A stretch of DNA of 64,000 nt from Pseudomonadota bacterium (GTDB lineage Bacteria; Desulfobacterota; Binatia; Binatales; Binataceae). The DNA is taken from NCBI GenBank assembly GCA_021324885.1, contig JAJPIF010000022.1:1-64000 (forward strand), in the 5' to 3' direction. A model generated the notes under the pieces. That model worked only from the letters and a program-made list of their open reading frames with translations, was not told the DNA's origin and searched no databases. Shown piece by piece: positions 1 through 7,939 of this stretch; position 1 is the stretch's first letter, and each line of letters opens with the position of its first letter. A program made the position numbers and the translations under genes.

Positions 1-2
1 CG

Positions 3-116
3 CGCTGGCTGGCGGAGTGGAACGAAAATGCCCGCCCGTTTCGCTGGACCAAATCGGCCGGCCGGATCAAACGCAGCATTCGCAACGCTGCACTTATTTA
101 CGAGACGGGACACTAG
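3..116 (+). pseudogene. IS630-family transposase, C-terminal end (partial at window edge)
   Basis: The frame opening at base 3 encodes 37 residues that end at a TAG. They contain the run WNENARPF, then RWTKSAG, and finish in ETGH. IS630/Tc1-type DDE transposases typically end this way (W-N-E...PF-W-T-K...GH). Only the tail is in the window, so it cannot be told whether the gene is intact upstream. The overlapping GTG frame from base 17 looks non-protein-like and is a shadow. The fragment opens a stretch of mobile-element debris reaching to the tRNA-Val gene. Confidence 0.75.
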
Positions 117-133
117 GATGCGCCTTTGCTGAA

Positions 134-304
134 TCAGGCCCGTTTGAGCCGTACTGGCGCGCACACGTAATAGCTGCGCGCGCCATCTTTCTCTTTGAGC
201 CGATGGCTCGGCGGATCGCACGCGCAGACCTTCAAATCGTCGAGCGGGAAATTGATTTCGGTTCTGTACTTCTCGCACCAATAAGGTGAAATTCGTGCGG
301 CCAT
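134..304 (-). CDS. Small Cys-rich hypothetical protein (56 aa)
   Basis: A 56-residue frame starts at ATG and reads as plausible protein: mixed charged and aromatic residues and four cysteines (C10, then C27-A-C29, then C48), which could bind a metal. It ends in a TGA near the IS630 tail. The ribosome site is weak (GGA four bases before ATG). A stronger GGAGGG lies before an ATG 28 bases upstream in another frame, whose product looks less protein-like, so this may be a decayed or frameshifted gene. I do not recognise a family. It is probably cargo of the mobile region. Confidence 0.4.
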   Translation of the reverse strand: MAARISPYWCEKYRTEINFPLDDLKVCACDPPSHRLKEKDGARSYYVCAPVRLKRA

Positions 305-706
305 GATTTCCAGCGCCGTTTACTCGTGGCATACAAAACCCTCCAAATTGTAGGAGGCCCCCCTGACACCCCCGAAAATTATAAAAGGTTGCTGCGCATC
401 GAAAATTTTGACGGGGTTGCCACCGGCCCTAGCGGGCCTCAGCGCTAGCGCGCTGTGGCGACCGCGCTAGCGCGCTATTTCGAAATCGGCTGCAAATTCA
501 GAAAAGGTGGTGAGTACACATCTAAAAGCTCTCCCCCCTAAGCGCACGTCGCTTACCTGCCGATCCCACGAATGTTCTGGTCGCCTACGGCAGTCCCGGC
601 CTAAAAAGGCTGGGTCTTGTTGGTCTTTTTTCCGGTACACCTTCGAAGGGTAACAAGTAACCCAAGGATAGATCTATACGATAAATGATCCAGATCCATA
701 AGACGT
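305..706. other. Non-coding stretch in mobile region
   Basis: No credible gene was seen. The stretch holds a pair of 13-bp palindromic repeats near 442-476 and otherwise unstructured sequence. Overlapping minus-strand frames at 585-836 and 601-813 have arbitrary composition and no ribosome site. Confidence 0.5.
442..476. repeat. Two perfect 13-bp repeats with internal palindrome
   Basis: The 13-mer GCGCTAGCGCGCT occurs at 442-454 and again at 464-476. Because GCGCTAGCGC is itself palindromic, the two copies can also pair with each other as a hairpin. The period is 22 bp, about two helical turns, which would suit a dimeric DNA-binding protein. The function is unknown. Confidence 0.55.
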
Positions 707-919
707 TCAGTTGGCAGGACTTTGTATGAGGGCTTCCATATGTTTGATTTTGCGTTGGAGTTCTTCGAGTTGGCGGTCGCGGTCGCAGCTCTCGTCCCAA
801 AGTATCCAGACAAATCCGCCGAGACTTAACATACACTCGACCGTGGGGCTTCCTCCGAAGAAGCGGGCAGCTAATAACGTGGCGAGCATGACGCCGGGGA
901 AGATAAGCCTTTTTACCAT
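707..919 (-). CDS. Small membrane protein with charged tail (70 aa)
   Basis: The first half is hydrophobic (roughly residues 3-40, with one or two membrane-spanning stretches). The second half is a charged helix rich in Arg, Glu and Gln that could form a coiled coil. The ATG is preceded by AAGGGG at a good distance, and the gene starts 6 bases after the hicA stop, so it may be the third gene of the hicBA transcript. Family unknown. A small phage membrane protein is possible but cannot be shown. Confidence 0.45.
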   Translation of the reverse strand: MVKRLIFPGVMLATLLAARFFGGSPTVECMLSLGGFVWILWDESCDRDRQLEELQRKIKHMEALIQSPAN

Positions 920-925
920 GGTGTT

Positions 926-1219
926 CTACCCCTTCGGGCGAGGTCGTCGCCTGAGCTCTAAGAGCGAGCGCCCAATGTTTCCCGGGGTTATATAGCGAAG
1001 GTTGGCTATGAACTCGTCCACGCTCAGGCCCGAATCGCGAATCAATTTTCGAAGGAGCCCGGGTCCAAGGTTTGAATGAATCGGGACAGTTAAAACAACC
1101 CGAGAACCGGGTTTGGTCATCGTGACGCGGCTACCCTTTTGTCCGTCTGACGTCCATCCGGCCTTCGCAAACGCTCGAACGGCGGCATTACCGGAAACAG
1201 AGCGAGGCAGGGCGGTCAT
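926..1219 (-). CDS. hicA: HicA-type toxin (mRNA interferase)
   Basis: HicA toxins are small double-stranded-RNA-binding-fold proteins that cleave mRNA in the cytoplasm and are neutralised by HicB. This 97-aa product shows the family pattern: VSG near the N-terminus, AFAKAGW, the QKGSR turn, then VPIHSN with the family's catalytic-type His, and the ending GLSVDEF. A tail of about 20 extra residues follows. Its ATG overlaps the hicB stop (ATGA), implying translational coupling. The order antitoxin-toxin is the reverse of the common hicAB order but known in the family. Confidence 0.82.
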   Translation of the reverse strand: MTALPRSVSGNAAVRAFAKAGWTSDGQKGSRVTMTKPGSRVVLTVPIHSNLGPGLLRKLIRDSGLSVDEFIANLRYITPGNIGRSLLELRRRPRPKG

Positions 1220-1434
1220 CTAGGCGCGTTCGGAACCTCGACCTCAACGACGTCGAGAGCCGCCGCCCTGATGCCATGAAGGCGTCTGGATTCGAGGCTG
1301 GCTTCTATCGCTTCGCGAATATTGCTGATGGCCTCTGCCTTATTGTGGCCTTGAGAGACGCAGCCGGGCAGAGACGGGCACTCAGCAATCCACCAGCCCT
1401 CTTCGTCCTTTTCTAAAGAAACAAGAAATTTCAT
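1216..1434 (-). CDS. hicB: HicB-type antitoxin (short form)
   Basis: The 72-aa product begins with a strand-rich segment containing EGWWIAECPSLPGC and SQG, the hallmark of the HicB partial RNase-H fold, followed by a helix (EAISNIREAIE). It lacks the C-terminal ribbon-helix-helix or HTH domain seen in longer HicB proteins, so autoregulation through its own DNA-binding domain is doubtful. The start has GGGAGG upstream. It is first gene of the pair and is preceded by an AT-rich promoter region. It should bind and block the adjacent HicA. Confidence 0.82.
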   Translation of the reverse strand: MKFLVSLEKDEEGWWIAECPSLPGCVSQGHNKAEAISNIREAIEASLESRRLHGIRAAALDVVEVEVPNAPR

Positions 1435-1527
1435 GGGAGAAACCTCCCTCTACTCAGCATCCCGCACCAGAAGAGGACCGGTCAACAATGTACATAGAAA
1501 ACCTTAAATTAAGAAAAACTGCCATCT

Positions 1528-1555
1528 TTTAGAATTTCATGGCATCGAATGTCAA
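1528..1555 (-). promoter_or_regulatory. Putative sigma-70 promoter of hicBA
   Basis: Reading the minus strand, a perfect TTGACA (1555-1550) is followed after 16 bases by TCTAAA (1533-1528), a 4/6 match to the -10 box. It sits about 95 bases upstream of the hicB start in locally AT-rich sequence, just after the terminase remnant ends. Confidence 0.45.
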
Positions 1556-1575
1556 GTTAAATGCCTTGCAAAGTT

Positions 1576-2199
1576 TCACCACAATCCCGAACCCTTCCAG
1601 CGCTGGCTTTGGCTGAGCCGCCCGACCTCAGTCCGCTTCCTGGCGGCCTCGCGCATGTCGTGTTGGTAATCCTCGGGCGAGTACCCGACGTCACCAGGCC
1701 GCATCGGCTTGCCGGCCGTTCGCTGCTGTGCCTGGCTGTCGACCGCGTAGAAGGCGTATTCGGGCGTTGGCTTCCCGAGGGCGAGCATCAACGCTTCGGC
1801 GCGGTCCGGTGAGGGCTCGCCGCGGGCCCGCAGCTCTTTTTTCGATTCGATCTTGGTCCGGCCCTTTCCGTCGATCTCGCCGCGGATGCCGATTAGCTGC
1901 GCGGTCGTGGTTTCGTCCGTCAGTCCGGAGATCTCGCCGCGCTCGAAGTCGTCCGCCAGGCTCTGGTAATAAAGCGCCTTCAGGTTCGTGAACCGCTCCG
2001 CCGGATTGTTCTCACGCAGCTCGGGCCTGCTTTCGCAGGGTAACCCGACGTTGACCAGCTCCACGGGAAACCCCTTCTTACGCAAATAGAGGCCGAAATT
2101 ATGGCCGATGCCGATGGAATCCACTCTGACACTGGCCAGACGATTTGAACGCAGCCACGGGTCCAGAAATCGGGCGACGTCGTCGAGGGTGTCCTCTAA
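1576..2199 (-). pseudogene. Phage terminase large subunit, 5'-truncated remnant
   Basis: The frame resembles the C-terminal nuclease domain of phage terminase large subunits: a V-R-V-DSIGIGHNFGL strand, FPVELVNVG, the ERFTNLKALYY segment, then GLTDE, IESKKELRARG and SPDRAEALMLA. The last is a conserved terminase signature. The frame is open only from a TAA at 2202-2200. The first usable start is a GTG at 2124, inside the domain, so the whole ATPase half (about 300-400 residues) is missing. It is a decayed prophage gene. Confidence 0.7.
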
Positions 2200-2213
2200 T
2201 TAGTAATTATCGT

Positions 2214-2459
2214 TCAGCCCTTACTCTCCATTTCATCCATGTCTTTGAACAACTGATCTAGCTCGTTAATAAGCTGCTCGGCCGTCGCCGAATCCGCGCC
2301 GCCCGGTTGCGCAAGGTTCTCGAGTTCCGAGCTTTTCCGATTAGCTTTTTCGAGCAATTCATTCCATGTTCTGAATATCCGTTTGACCTCTTTGTCGGCC
2401 CGCTTGAAATCCGCACCCACTCGCACCAGTTCATAGCAAAGTTCAACTACCGTTTTCAC
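2214..2459 (-). CDS. Small coiled-coil hypothetical protein (81 aa)
   Basis: An 81-residue, highly charged, mostly helical product with leucines in heptad-like spacing (NELLEKANRKSSELENL; LINELDQLF). It starts at GTG with GGAGAG five bases upstream, a convincing ribosome site. It lies directly upstream of the terminase remnant on the same strand and may be a phage-module leftover. No family recognised. Confidence 0.5.
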   Translation of the reverse strand: MKTVVELCYELVRVGADFKRADKEVKRIFRTWNELLEKANRKSSELENLAQPGGADSATAEQLINELDQLFKDMDEMESKG

Positions 2460-2909
2460 AACTTCTCTCCAACTAAATCACGCTGACAGGCGGTGATTAC
2501 AAAGAAGTACGGCTCAGCTGGACTGCTATCAGGAATCTATGTCGTACGCAGGCGGCAGCAGGAGCATCCCGTCTTATGTCGACATTTTCATGGCTCCGGT
2601 TACGTTTTCCAGGTAGAGACGCAGACGGCGCACTTCACGATTCAGATATCGGCCATGCGTTGGGGATGGCGGTGCACGCATCGCCGTCAGGGGCCCGGCT
2701 GTCGAGCCAAGCGCCGGCACGACGACGACGCGCGAGCGATCAGCGCCTTGCAGCCTGGTCCCCAACGGGCCAAATAAATAATTCTGAAAATGACAGGGCG
2801 AATCGCGGAGGAACCAGGTTTGCAGGTCAGTTCTGACACAGAACTGGCACAAAAGATCACCCAGCAGGTCATGTATTTGGGAGAAAAGCCTTGAATTTGG
2901 CGGGCTTCT
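2460..2909. other. Gene-free flank between mobile region and tRNA-Val
   Basis: Three overlapping frames on both strands (2493-2777, 2574-2921, 2576-2836) have arbitrary composition; one runs into the tRNA. None looks like protein. If an element integrated at the tRNA 3' end, this is where its attachment end and integrase would be expected, but no integrase and no duplicated tRNA tail are visible. Confidence 0.5.
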
Positions 2910-2987
2910 TGGTGGACGCACCTGGACTTGAACCAGGGACCTCTTGCATGTGAGGCAAGCGCTCTAACCGAGCTGAGCTATGCGTCC
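2910..2987 (-). tRNA. tRNA-Val (anticodon CAC)
   Basis: On the minus strand a full cloverleaf can be drawn: acceptor GGACGCA/TGCGTCC (seven pairs), D arm with GCTC/GAGC, anticodon stem CTTGC/GCAAG enclosing the loop CTCACAT (anticodon CAC, reading GUG), and T arm CCTGG/CCAGG with TTCAAGT. The discriminator is A at 2913 and the CCA tail (2912-2910) is encoded. The 3' end faces the mobile-element debris to the left. Confidence 0.95.
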
Positions 2988-3207
2988 ACCGCCGGAGTTG
3001 AAATTATGGACCGCTGCCGGGCTATGCCGCAAGAGCCCTGCTCGGTGCGGAGGCGGCCGTTACCGCGCAGATTGGTTGCTCGGAGAGGATGTCGTGGGAA
3101 TCAACTACCTGCCAGACCGCGAAGCGGTGGTGAGACCGTGTTAGCGCGGCGCCAGTGGCCGGTGGGAGCGGAATTCTGTACGATCGCCGCCATCGCAGGA
3201 GGAAGAT

Positions 3208-4209
3208 GTGCGCGGCGGCATCGGATGGTTGGCGTCAGCTTCAATAGCGTTGATACTTCTCAGTTTGGTGCTTCTGTCGCCGGCGGGCGGCGATCAACCC
3301 AAGTGGCCGCCGCTGGAACCGGGTGACTATTCATTTTCGCTCCATTACAGGGGAATCGATCGCACCTGGTTGGTGCACATGCCGCCCCAGGCCGCGAACC
3401 ACCAGCCGCTGCCGATGGTCCTGAACTTTCACGGCGCCGGCAGCAACGGCAAACAGGAGGAGCACTACTCCAGGATGGACGCGGCGGCCGACCGCGACGG
3501 GTTTATCGCCGTCTACCCCAACGGCACCGGCCGCTTGGCCAACCATTACACCTGGAACGCCGGAACCTGCTGCGGTTACGCGATGTTCCACCAGGTCGAT
3601 GATGTGGGATTCGTCAAGGCGCTGATCGATTGGATGGCCGCACGCACGCCCATCGATCGCCGTCGCGTCTATGCCACCGGAATTTCCAACGGCGGGATGA
3701 TGTCATACCGGCTGGCGGCCCAGGCTTCCGATTACATTGCGGCGATCGCGCCGGTGGCCGCCTCGATGACGACGGGTAAAATCAGCGCGGGTCATCCGAT
3801 GCCCATCATGGCATTTAACAGCGTCGATGATCCGATCCTGCGCTACAGCGGCGGATACGGAAGGCAGGTATCGTCGTTGTTCGATCGCAACCTGGGCAAT
3901 CCGGGTGTTGAGCAGGGGCTCGCGCGATGGCGCGAGGCCGACGGATGCCCGGATCAAGCGCAGATCGCGCCGGAAATCAGCGGAAAAGATGGGTCCCGCA
4001 ACAAGGGCATCACCGCAACCCGCTATACCTGGGGACCCTGTCGTGCGGACACGGAGATCGTGCTGTGGAAATTCACCGGATCGGGTCACGTCTGGCCGGG
4101 AGGAATTCAGAACAGGCTGGTAGCGTTCTTGGGCCGCGGCACCGATCTAATCGACGCCAATGAGGAGATGTGGAAGTTTTTCAGCAGGTTTGCTTTGCCG
4201 CAAAATTAG
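3208..4209 (+). CDS. Exported PHB-depolymerase / LpqC-type esterase
   Basis: This alpha/beta hydrolase of 333 aa belongs to the extracellular esterase family that includes PHB depolymerases and feruloyl esterases (CE1-like). An N-terminal hydrophobic segment (residues 7-26) looks like a signal peptide. FHGAGSN (74-80) forms the oxyanion region, GISNGG gives nucleophile Ser160, SVDDP gives the Asp (about 206), and GHVWPGG gives His293. The start is GTG, with AGGAGGA four bases upstream. The substrate cannot be decided from sequence: short-chain polyesters or hydroxycinnamate esters are the family options. It stands alone, convergent with recN. Confidence 0.82.
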   Translation: MRGGIGWLASASIALILLSLVLLSPAGGDQPKWPPLEPGDYSFSLHYRGIDRTWLVHMPPQAANHQPLPMVLNFHGAGSNGKQEEHYSRMDAAADRDGFIAVYPNGTGRLANHYTWNAGTCCGYAMFHQVDDVGFVKALIDWMAARTPIDRRRVYATGISNGGMMSYRLAAQASDYIAAIAPVAASMTTGKISAGHPMPIMAFNSVDDPILRYSGGYGRQVSSLFDRNLGNPGVEQGLARWREADGCPDQAQIAPEISGKDGSRNKGITATRYTWGPCRADTEIVLWKFTGSGHVWPGGIQNRLVAFLGRGTDLIDANEEMWKFFSRFALPQN

Positions 4210-4231
4210 CTGGCTGTGCATAGTGTTTTGT

Positions 4232-4259
4232 GGTAGGGCGGGCGCCCCTGCCCGCCACC
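4232..4259. terminator. Hairpin between convergent genes
   Basis: GGCGGGC at 4237-4243 pairs with GCCCGCC at 4250-4256 around a six-base loop, with extra GGT/ACC pairing outside. It lies between the convergent esterase and recN genes. There is no T-run, so it may be a dispersed palindrome that acts as a bidirectional terminator. Confidence 0.4.
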
Positions 4260-4286
4260 CTCGCCCTCTGCCATAAAGGAAAAAGC

Positions 4287-5975
4287 TCAGGTTGCGCGCT
4301 CCAGCAGTTCGCGGGCGGCGCGACGGAAGCGATCGCTTACCTCGGCGCCGCCCAGCATCCGGGCCAGTTCCTCGACGCGTTGCGGATGGTCGAGTTTGGT
4401 AACCCTGCTGGTGGTGGCGCCGCGGCGTTCCTGCTTTTCGACCTTGAAGTGATGATCGGCGAAGGAGGCAATCTGAGGCAGATGGGTGATGCATAAAATC
4501 TGGTGGAATCGCGACAACTCCTTGAGCTTGCGCCCGACCACGTCGGCGACGGCGCCGCCGATGCCCGCGTCAACTTCGTCGAAGATCATGGTCGAGACGC
4601 CGCGCCGTTGCGCTTCCAGCCCCTTGAGCGCCAGCATCACGCGCGACAACTCGCCGCCCGACGCGATCTTCGCCAGCGCCATCGCAGGCTGTCCCAGGTT
4701 GGGCGCGATATGGAATTCGCAGTCGTCGATTCCGTCGGGCCCAAGCTGCGTACCTTCGTAACTCAGCCCCGATTGTACCGCGGCCGGGTTGATCCGCACT
4801 TGGAATATGGCGTTGCGCATTCCGAGCGTGCGCAGTTCGGCCTGCATCTTTTGCTCGAGGACCGCCGCCGCGCGCGTGCGGGCCTGGTTTAATTTGTGCG
4901 CTATGGCGGCAGCCTGTTCGAGCGCGCGGCCCGCTTCGATTTTAAGCTCGGCGGCGCTCTCATCCGCCTGCTCCAGTTCGGCAACTTCAGCGCGCAGTTT
5001 CTGCAGCGTGGCCAGTGCGCTTTCAACTGAACCGCCGTACTTGCGCTTGAGCCGCGCAATCTCCCGCAGGCGGGTATCGACTTGTTCCAGGCGCGCCGGG
5101 TCGGCGTCGATGCGCTCGCGGTAAAGGCGCAGCGAATGGAAGGCCTCCTCGATTGCAACGCGCGCCGACCCGATCAGTTCCAGCGGCTGCGCCAGGCCGT
5201 TATCCAGCGCGGCGGCCTCGCTCAGGGCGGACTGCGCCCGTCCGATCAGTTCCGCCGCGGCGCCGTCCTGATCGACCAGCAACTGCTCCGCCGCTGCGAC
5301 CGCCTCCATCAATTTGGTGGCGTTGGCCAGGATCGCGCGCTGGGCTGACAATTCCCGTTCTTCGCCCGCGCTGAGTTGGGCGCGCTGCAGTTCGCCAATT
5401 TCGAAACGGGCCGCGTCAAGGCGCCGTTCGCGATCGCCGGCGCGGCGCTGGAGATTTTCAAGCCGAACCGCCAGCTCGCGGGCGCGCGTATAAGCGCCGT
5501 GATAGGCGGCAAGCTCGCTTTGAAGTCCGGCAAAGCGGTCGAGAATCGTCAAATGATTTTCCGCGCGCAGCAGCGATTGCTGCTCGTGCTGCCCGTAGAC
5601 TTCGACCAGCGCCGAACCGATGCGCGCCAGGGCCTGCACCGTGGCCATTTCGTCGTTAATCAACACGCGGGATCGGCCGCTTTCCGCCACGCTGCGCTTC
5701 ACGATCAGCTCCGGCGGGGTCTCGCCGAAGCCGGCCAACCAATCGGAGGGCAATCCTTCGCCTTCGAGTTGAAACAGGCCTTCGACGACAGCTTCCTTTT
5801 GATCGGCGCGCACCATCTCGGGCGACGCGCGCATCCCGAGCAGCAATCCGAGCGCGTTCATGATGATCGTTTTGCCGGCGCCAGTCTCGCCCGACAGCAC
5901 GTTGAGGCCCGGTCCGAAGTCCATCGCGACCTGATCGATAATCGCGAAATTGCGAATCCTCAGCTCAGCCAGCAT
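4287..5975 (-). CDS. recN: DNA repair protein RecN
   Basis: RecN is an SMC-like ATPase that helps repair double-strand breaks and holds DNA ends together on the nucleoid. The 562-aa product has Walker A GETGAGKT (29-36), a long central coiled coil (about 150-370) rich in Ala, Glu, Leu and Arg, the ABC signature ASGGELSR, and Walker B MIFDEVDAGIGG, all in family order and at normal length. The ATG start begins with LRIRNFAIID, typical of RecN. No LexA-type operator was recognised upstream. nadK lies 48 bases upstream on the same strand, so the two probably share a transcript. Confidence 0.95.
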   Translation of the reverse strand: MLAELRIRNFAIIDQVAMDFGPGLNVLSGETGAGKTIIMNALGLLLGMRASPEMVRADQKEAVVEGLFQLEGEGLPSDWLAGFGETPPELIVKRSVAESGRSRVLINDEMATVQALARIGSALVEVYGQHEQQSLLRAENHLTILDRFAGLQSELAAYHGAYTRARELAVRLENLQRRAGDRERRLDAARFEIGELQRAQLSAGEERELSAQRAILANATKLMEAVAAAEQLLVDQDGAAAELIGRAQSALSEAAALDNGLAQPLELIGSARVAIEEAFHSLRLYRERIDADPARLEQVDTRLREIARLKRKYGGSVESALATLQKLRAEVAELEQADESAAELKIEAGRALEQAAAIAHKLNQARTRAAAVLEQKMQAELRTLGMRNAIFQVRINPAAVQSGLSYEGTQLGPDGIDDCEFHIAPNLGQPAMALAKIASGGELSRVMLALKGLEAQRRGVSTMIFDEVDAGIGGAVADVVGRKLKELSRFHQILCITHLPQIASFADHHFKVEKQERRGATTSRVTKLDHPQRVEELARMLGGAEVSDRFRRAARELLERAT

Positions 5976-6023
5976 GGCCTCACCCCAACCCTCAACCGGC
6001 GTCCGGCCGCCGGCGCAAAGCCT

Positions 6024-6890
6024 TCAGCCCCATCGCAGCTTGTTGCGCCAGATTTCGAAATAGCTGTGCGACGAGCGCACCAGCGCCACTGAAGTTTTGC
6101 CTTTGCGGACAACGACGCGGTCCTTCCTGCCCAAGGGCACCACCTCCTGCCCGTCCGCCGTCAACATCGCGTCATGGTCGCTGGTCTCGACGCAAATTTC
6201 CAGCGCACAGGAATCGGGCAGCACCACCGGCCGATTGCTCAGCGTATGCGGACAGATCGGCGCCAGTACCACGACTTCAAGGGTGGGAAAGATGATCGGG
6301 CCGCCGGCGCTGAGCGCGTACGCGGTCGATCCGGTGGGCGTGGCGACGATGAGGCCGTCGGCGCGGTAGGAGCAGAAGTTCTGACCGTCGGCGACCACAG
6401 ACATCTCGAGTAAGCGCCCGAGCTGGCGCTTATGGATAACCACATCGTTCAATGCCCTGAGGGTGGCGGTACGCACGGGATCGCCGTCGGAGGAAATCAC
6501 CTCCGCTTCGAGCGTGATCCTCTGATCGACCAGGCAATGGCCGTCGAGGACGCATTCGATTGAGGCGCATGCCTCATCGGCGGCGGCCTGAGTCAGAAAT
6601 CCGAGCGAGCCGAGATTGATGCCGAGTATAGGGGTTTGGCGTTCGCAGACGAAGCGCGCAATGCTGAGCAGGGTGCCGTCGCCGCCCAGCACCACGATCA
6701 GGTCGGCGCGATGGGCCATCTCGGGTTTGGACAGCGGCTCGGCCTCAACGGGCAGAGCAACCTCGGGTTCGACGAGCAATTGGATTGCGCGCGAACGCAG
6801 CCAGCGGGCGATGGCGGTGGCCAGCGCTATCGCCTCCGGGTCGCCGCGCTTAATCACCAGCCCGACGGATTTAATCGGCCGCTTTGCCAT
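6024..6890 (-). CDS. nadK: NAD kinase
   Basis: Phosphorylates NAD to NADP using ATP or polyphosphate in the cytoplasm. The 288-aa product carries GGDGT (69-73), the catalytic signature, then NDVVIHK and the glycine-rich TPTGSTAYALSAGGPI motif that closes the active site. The ATG is preceded by GGAGG at a proper distance. recN follows on the same strand, an order also seen in other bacteria. Confidence 0.95.
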   Translation of the reverse strand: MAKRPIKSVGLVIKRGDPEAIALATAIARWLRSRAIQLLVEPEVALPVEAEPLSKPEMAHRADLIVVLGGDGTLLSIARFVCERQTPILGINLGSLGFLTQAAADEACASIECVLDGHCLVDQRITLEAEVISSDGDPVRTATLRALNDVVIHKRQLGRLLEMSVVADGQNFCSYRADGLIVATPTGSTAYALSAGGPIIFPTLEVVVLAPICPHTLSNRPVVLPDSCALEICVETSDHDAMLTADGQEVVPLGRKDRVVVRKGKTSVALVRSSHSYFEIWRNKLRWG

Positions 6891-7003
6891 CGCGCCTCCG
6901 AATTAACATGCGGATACCGCGGCGGCAACGGATTATCGCGTTCTCCGCCGCATCTACAGTGATGCTATATTAGACGGAGCGTGGCTCGTGAAATAGCATC
7001 CTT

Positions 7004-7252
7004 ATGCGTTATCGCCAAAATCTATCGCAAACGCGTTGCGCGCCGCGTCCGCCCTTGACGGCGCGGATGGCCGAGCAGATCCGGGCATGGAGCGGGGTCC
7101 CGCTGCTGGGGTTGGGATGCGCGATCGGCTATCGCGCGGCGGCTGCCGGCGCGGGAGTCGCGGGAGTGATGTTTGGCGCTTCGATGGCAGGTTTGGGGGC
7201 GCTGCGCATCTACTACCTGTTACGCTACCTGCGCTCGGGTGGTTCCCGATGA
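7004..7252 (+). CDS. Small membrane protein upstream of USP gene (82 aa)
   Basis: A basic N-terminus is followed by a Gly/Ala-rich hydrophobic region (about residues 30-75) with probably two membrane segments and a basic ending. The TGA stop overlaps the ATG of the next gene (ATGA), which argues for translation and coupling. No family recognised. Together with the next gene it may be a membrane-bound stress module, as USP domains also occur fused to permeases. Confidence 0.5.
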   Translation: MRYRQNLSQTRCAPRPPLTARMAEQIRAWSGVPLLGLGCAIGYRAAAAGAGVAGVMFGASMAGLGALRIYYLLRYLRSGGSR

Positions 7253-7848
7253 ATCCGGTGCTGCAGCTTTCGCCCCTTGGAATTGTGCTCGCCGCCGCGT
7301 TTGCCGCCGCGATGTCGGCGCTGTTTTGGTGGATGCTGCACGTGCCGCCAGGGCTGGGCCGTCAGGCGGCCAGAGCGCGCCAGTCGGTCAGCGCATGGCG
7401 GCGAATCCTGGTGCCGACCGTGGGCGAGGTTTATTCCGACCGGGCGGTGGAGATGGCGTGCCGGTTAGGCCGCGAGCAGGAGGTCGTGATCTTCCTTGTC
7501 CATATCGTCGAGATTCCGCGGACGCTCTCTCTGGCGACACGCCTGGAGGAAGTGGAAAAACGAGCCGCCCAAATCCTGGCGCAGGCCAGCGAAATTGTCC
7601 GCAGCAACGGCCTGGAGGTCGAGACCGTCACGCGCAGGGGACGGCTTGCGGGCGAGGAGATCTGCGCGTTGGCGCGCCGGCTCGACGTGGACCTGATCGT
7701 GATGGGAATCCGCGAGCGGGTCAGCACGACCGAGCGGATATTCGGTCGCACCAGCAACGTTGTGATACGCAACGCGCCCTGCGAAGTGATAATCGACCGC
7801 CTGCCACCCTCGACCATCGCGCAGGGCCAATCTGCCGGCGCCCGCTAA
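7249..7848 (+). CDS. Membrane-anchored universal stress protein
   Basis: A 199-aa product: one N-terminal transmembrane helix (about residues 8-27), a short linker, then a single USP alpha/beta domain starting RRILVPTVG. The domain includes the DLIVMGIRER segment, SNVVIRNAPCEVIID, and a diverged G-x(n)-G-S/T nucleotide loop (GRTSN). Most USPs are soluble, so the anchor would place the domain on the inner face of the membrane. The ATG overlaps the previous stop. The longer frame that starts at 7036 runs through the upstream gene and was rejected. Confidence 0.75.
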   Translation: MNPVLQLSPLGIVLAAAFAAAMSALFWWMLHVPPGLGRQAARARQSVSAWRRILVPTVGEVYSDRAVEMACRLGREQEVVIFLVHIVEIPRTLSLATRLEEVEKRAAQILAQASEIVRSNGLEVETVTRRGRLAGEEICALARRLDVDLIVMGIRERVSTTERIFGRTSNVVIRNAPCEVIIDRLPPSTIAQGQSAGAR

Positions 7849-7874
7849 ATCAACTGGTTTGAGCCAGAAATGAA

Positions 7875-7913
7875 ACCAGCGCCCGGCTGGTGATCCCCCG
7901 GCAGGGCGCTGGT
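7875..7913. terminator. Long-stem hairpin between convergent genes
   Basis: ACCAGCGCCC (7875-7884) pairs perfectly with GGGCGCTGGT (7904-7913). The 19-base loop can pair further. It lies between the USP gene and the convergent hydroxylase gene, and is a candidate bidirectional terminator without a clear T-run. Confidence 0.45.
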
Positions 7914-7939
7914 CTCAGACTCAGACGGCTTCCGAGGAG

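Noticed and set aside
2574-2921. 115-aa minus-strand frame overlapping the tRNA
   Set aside because: Runs into the tRNA gene and has arbitrary composition.
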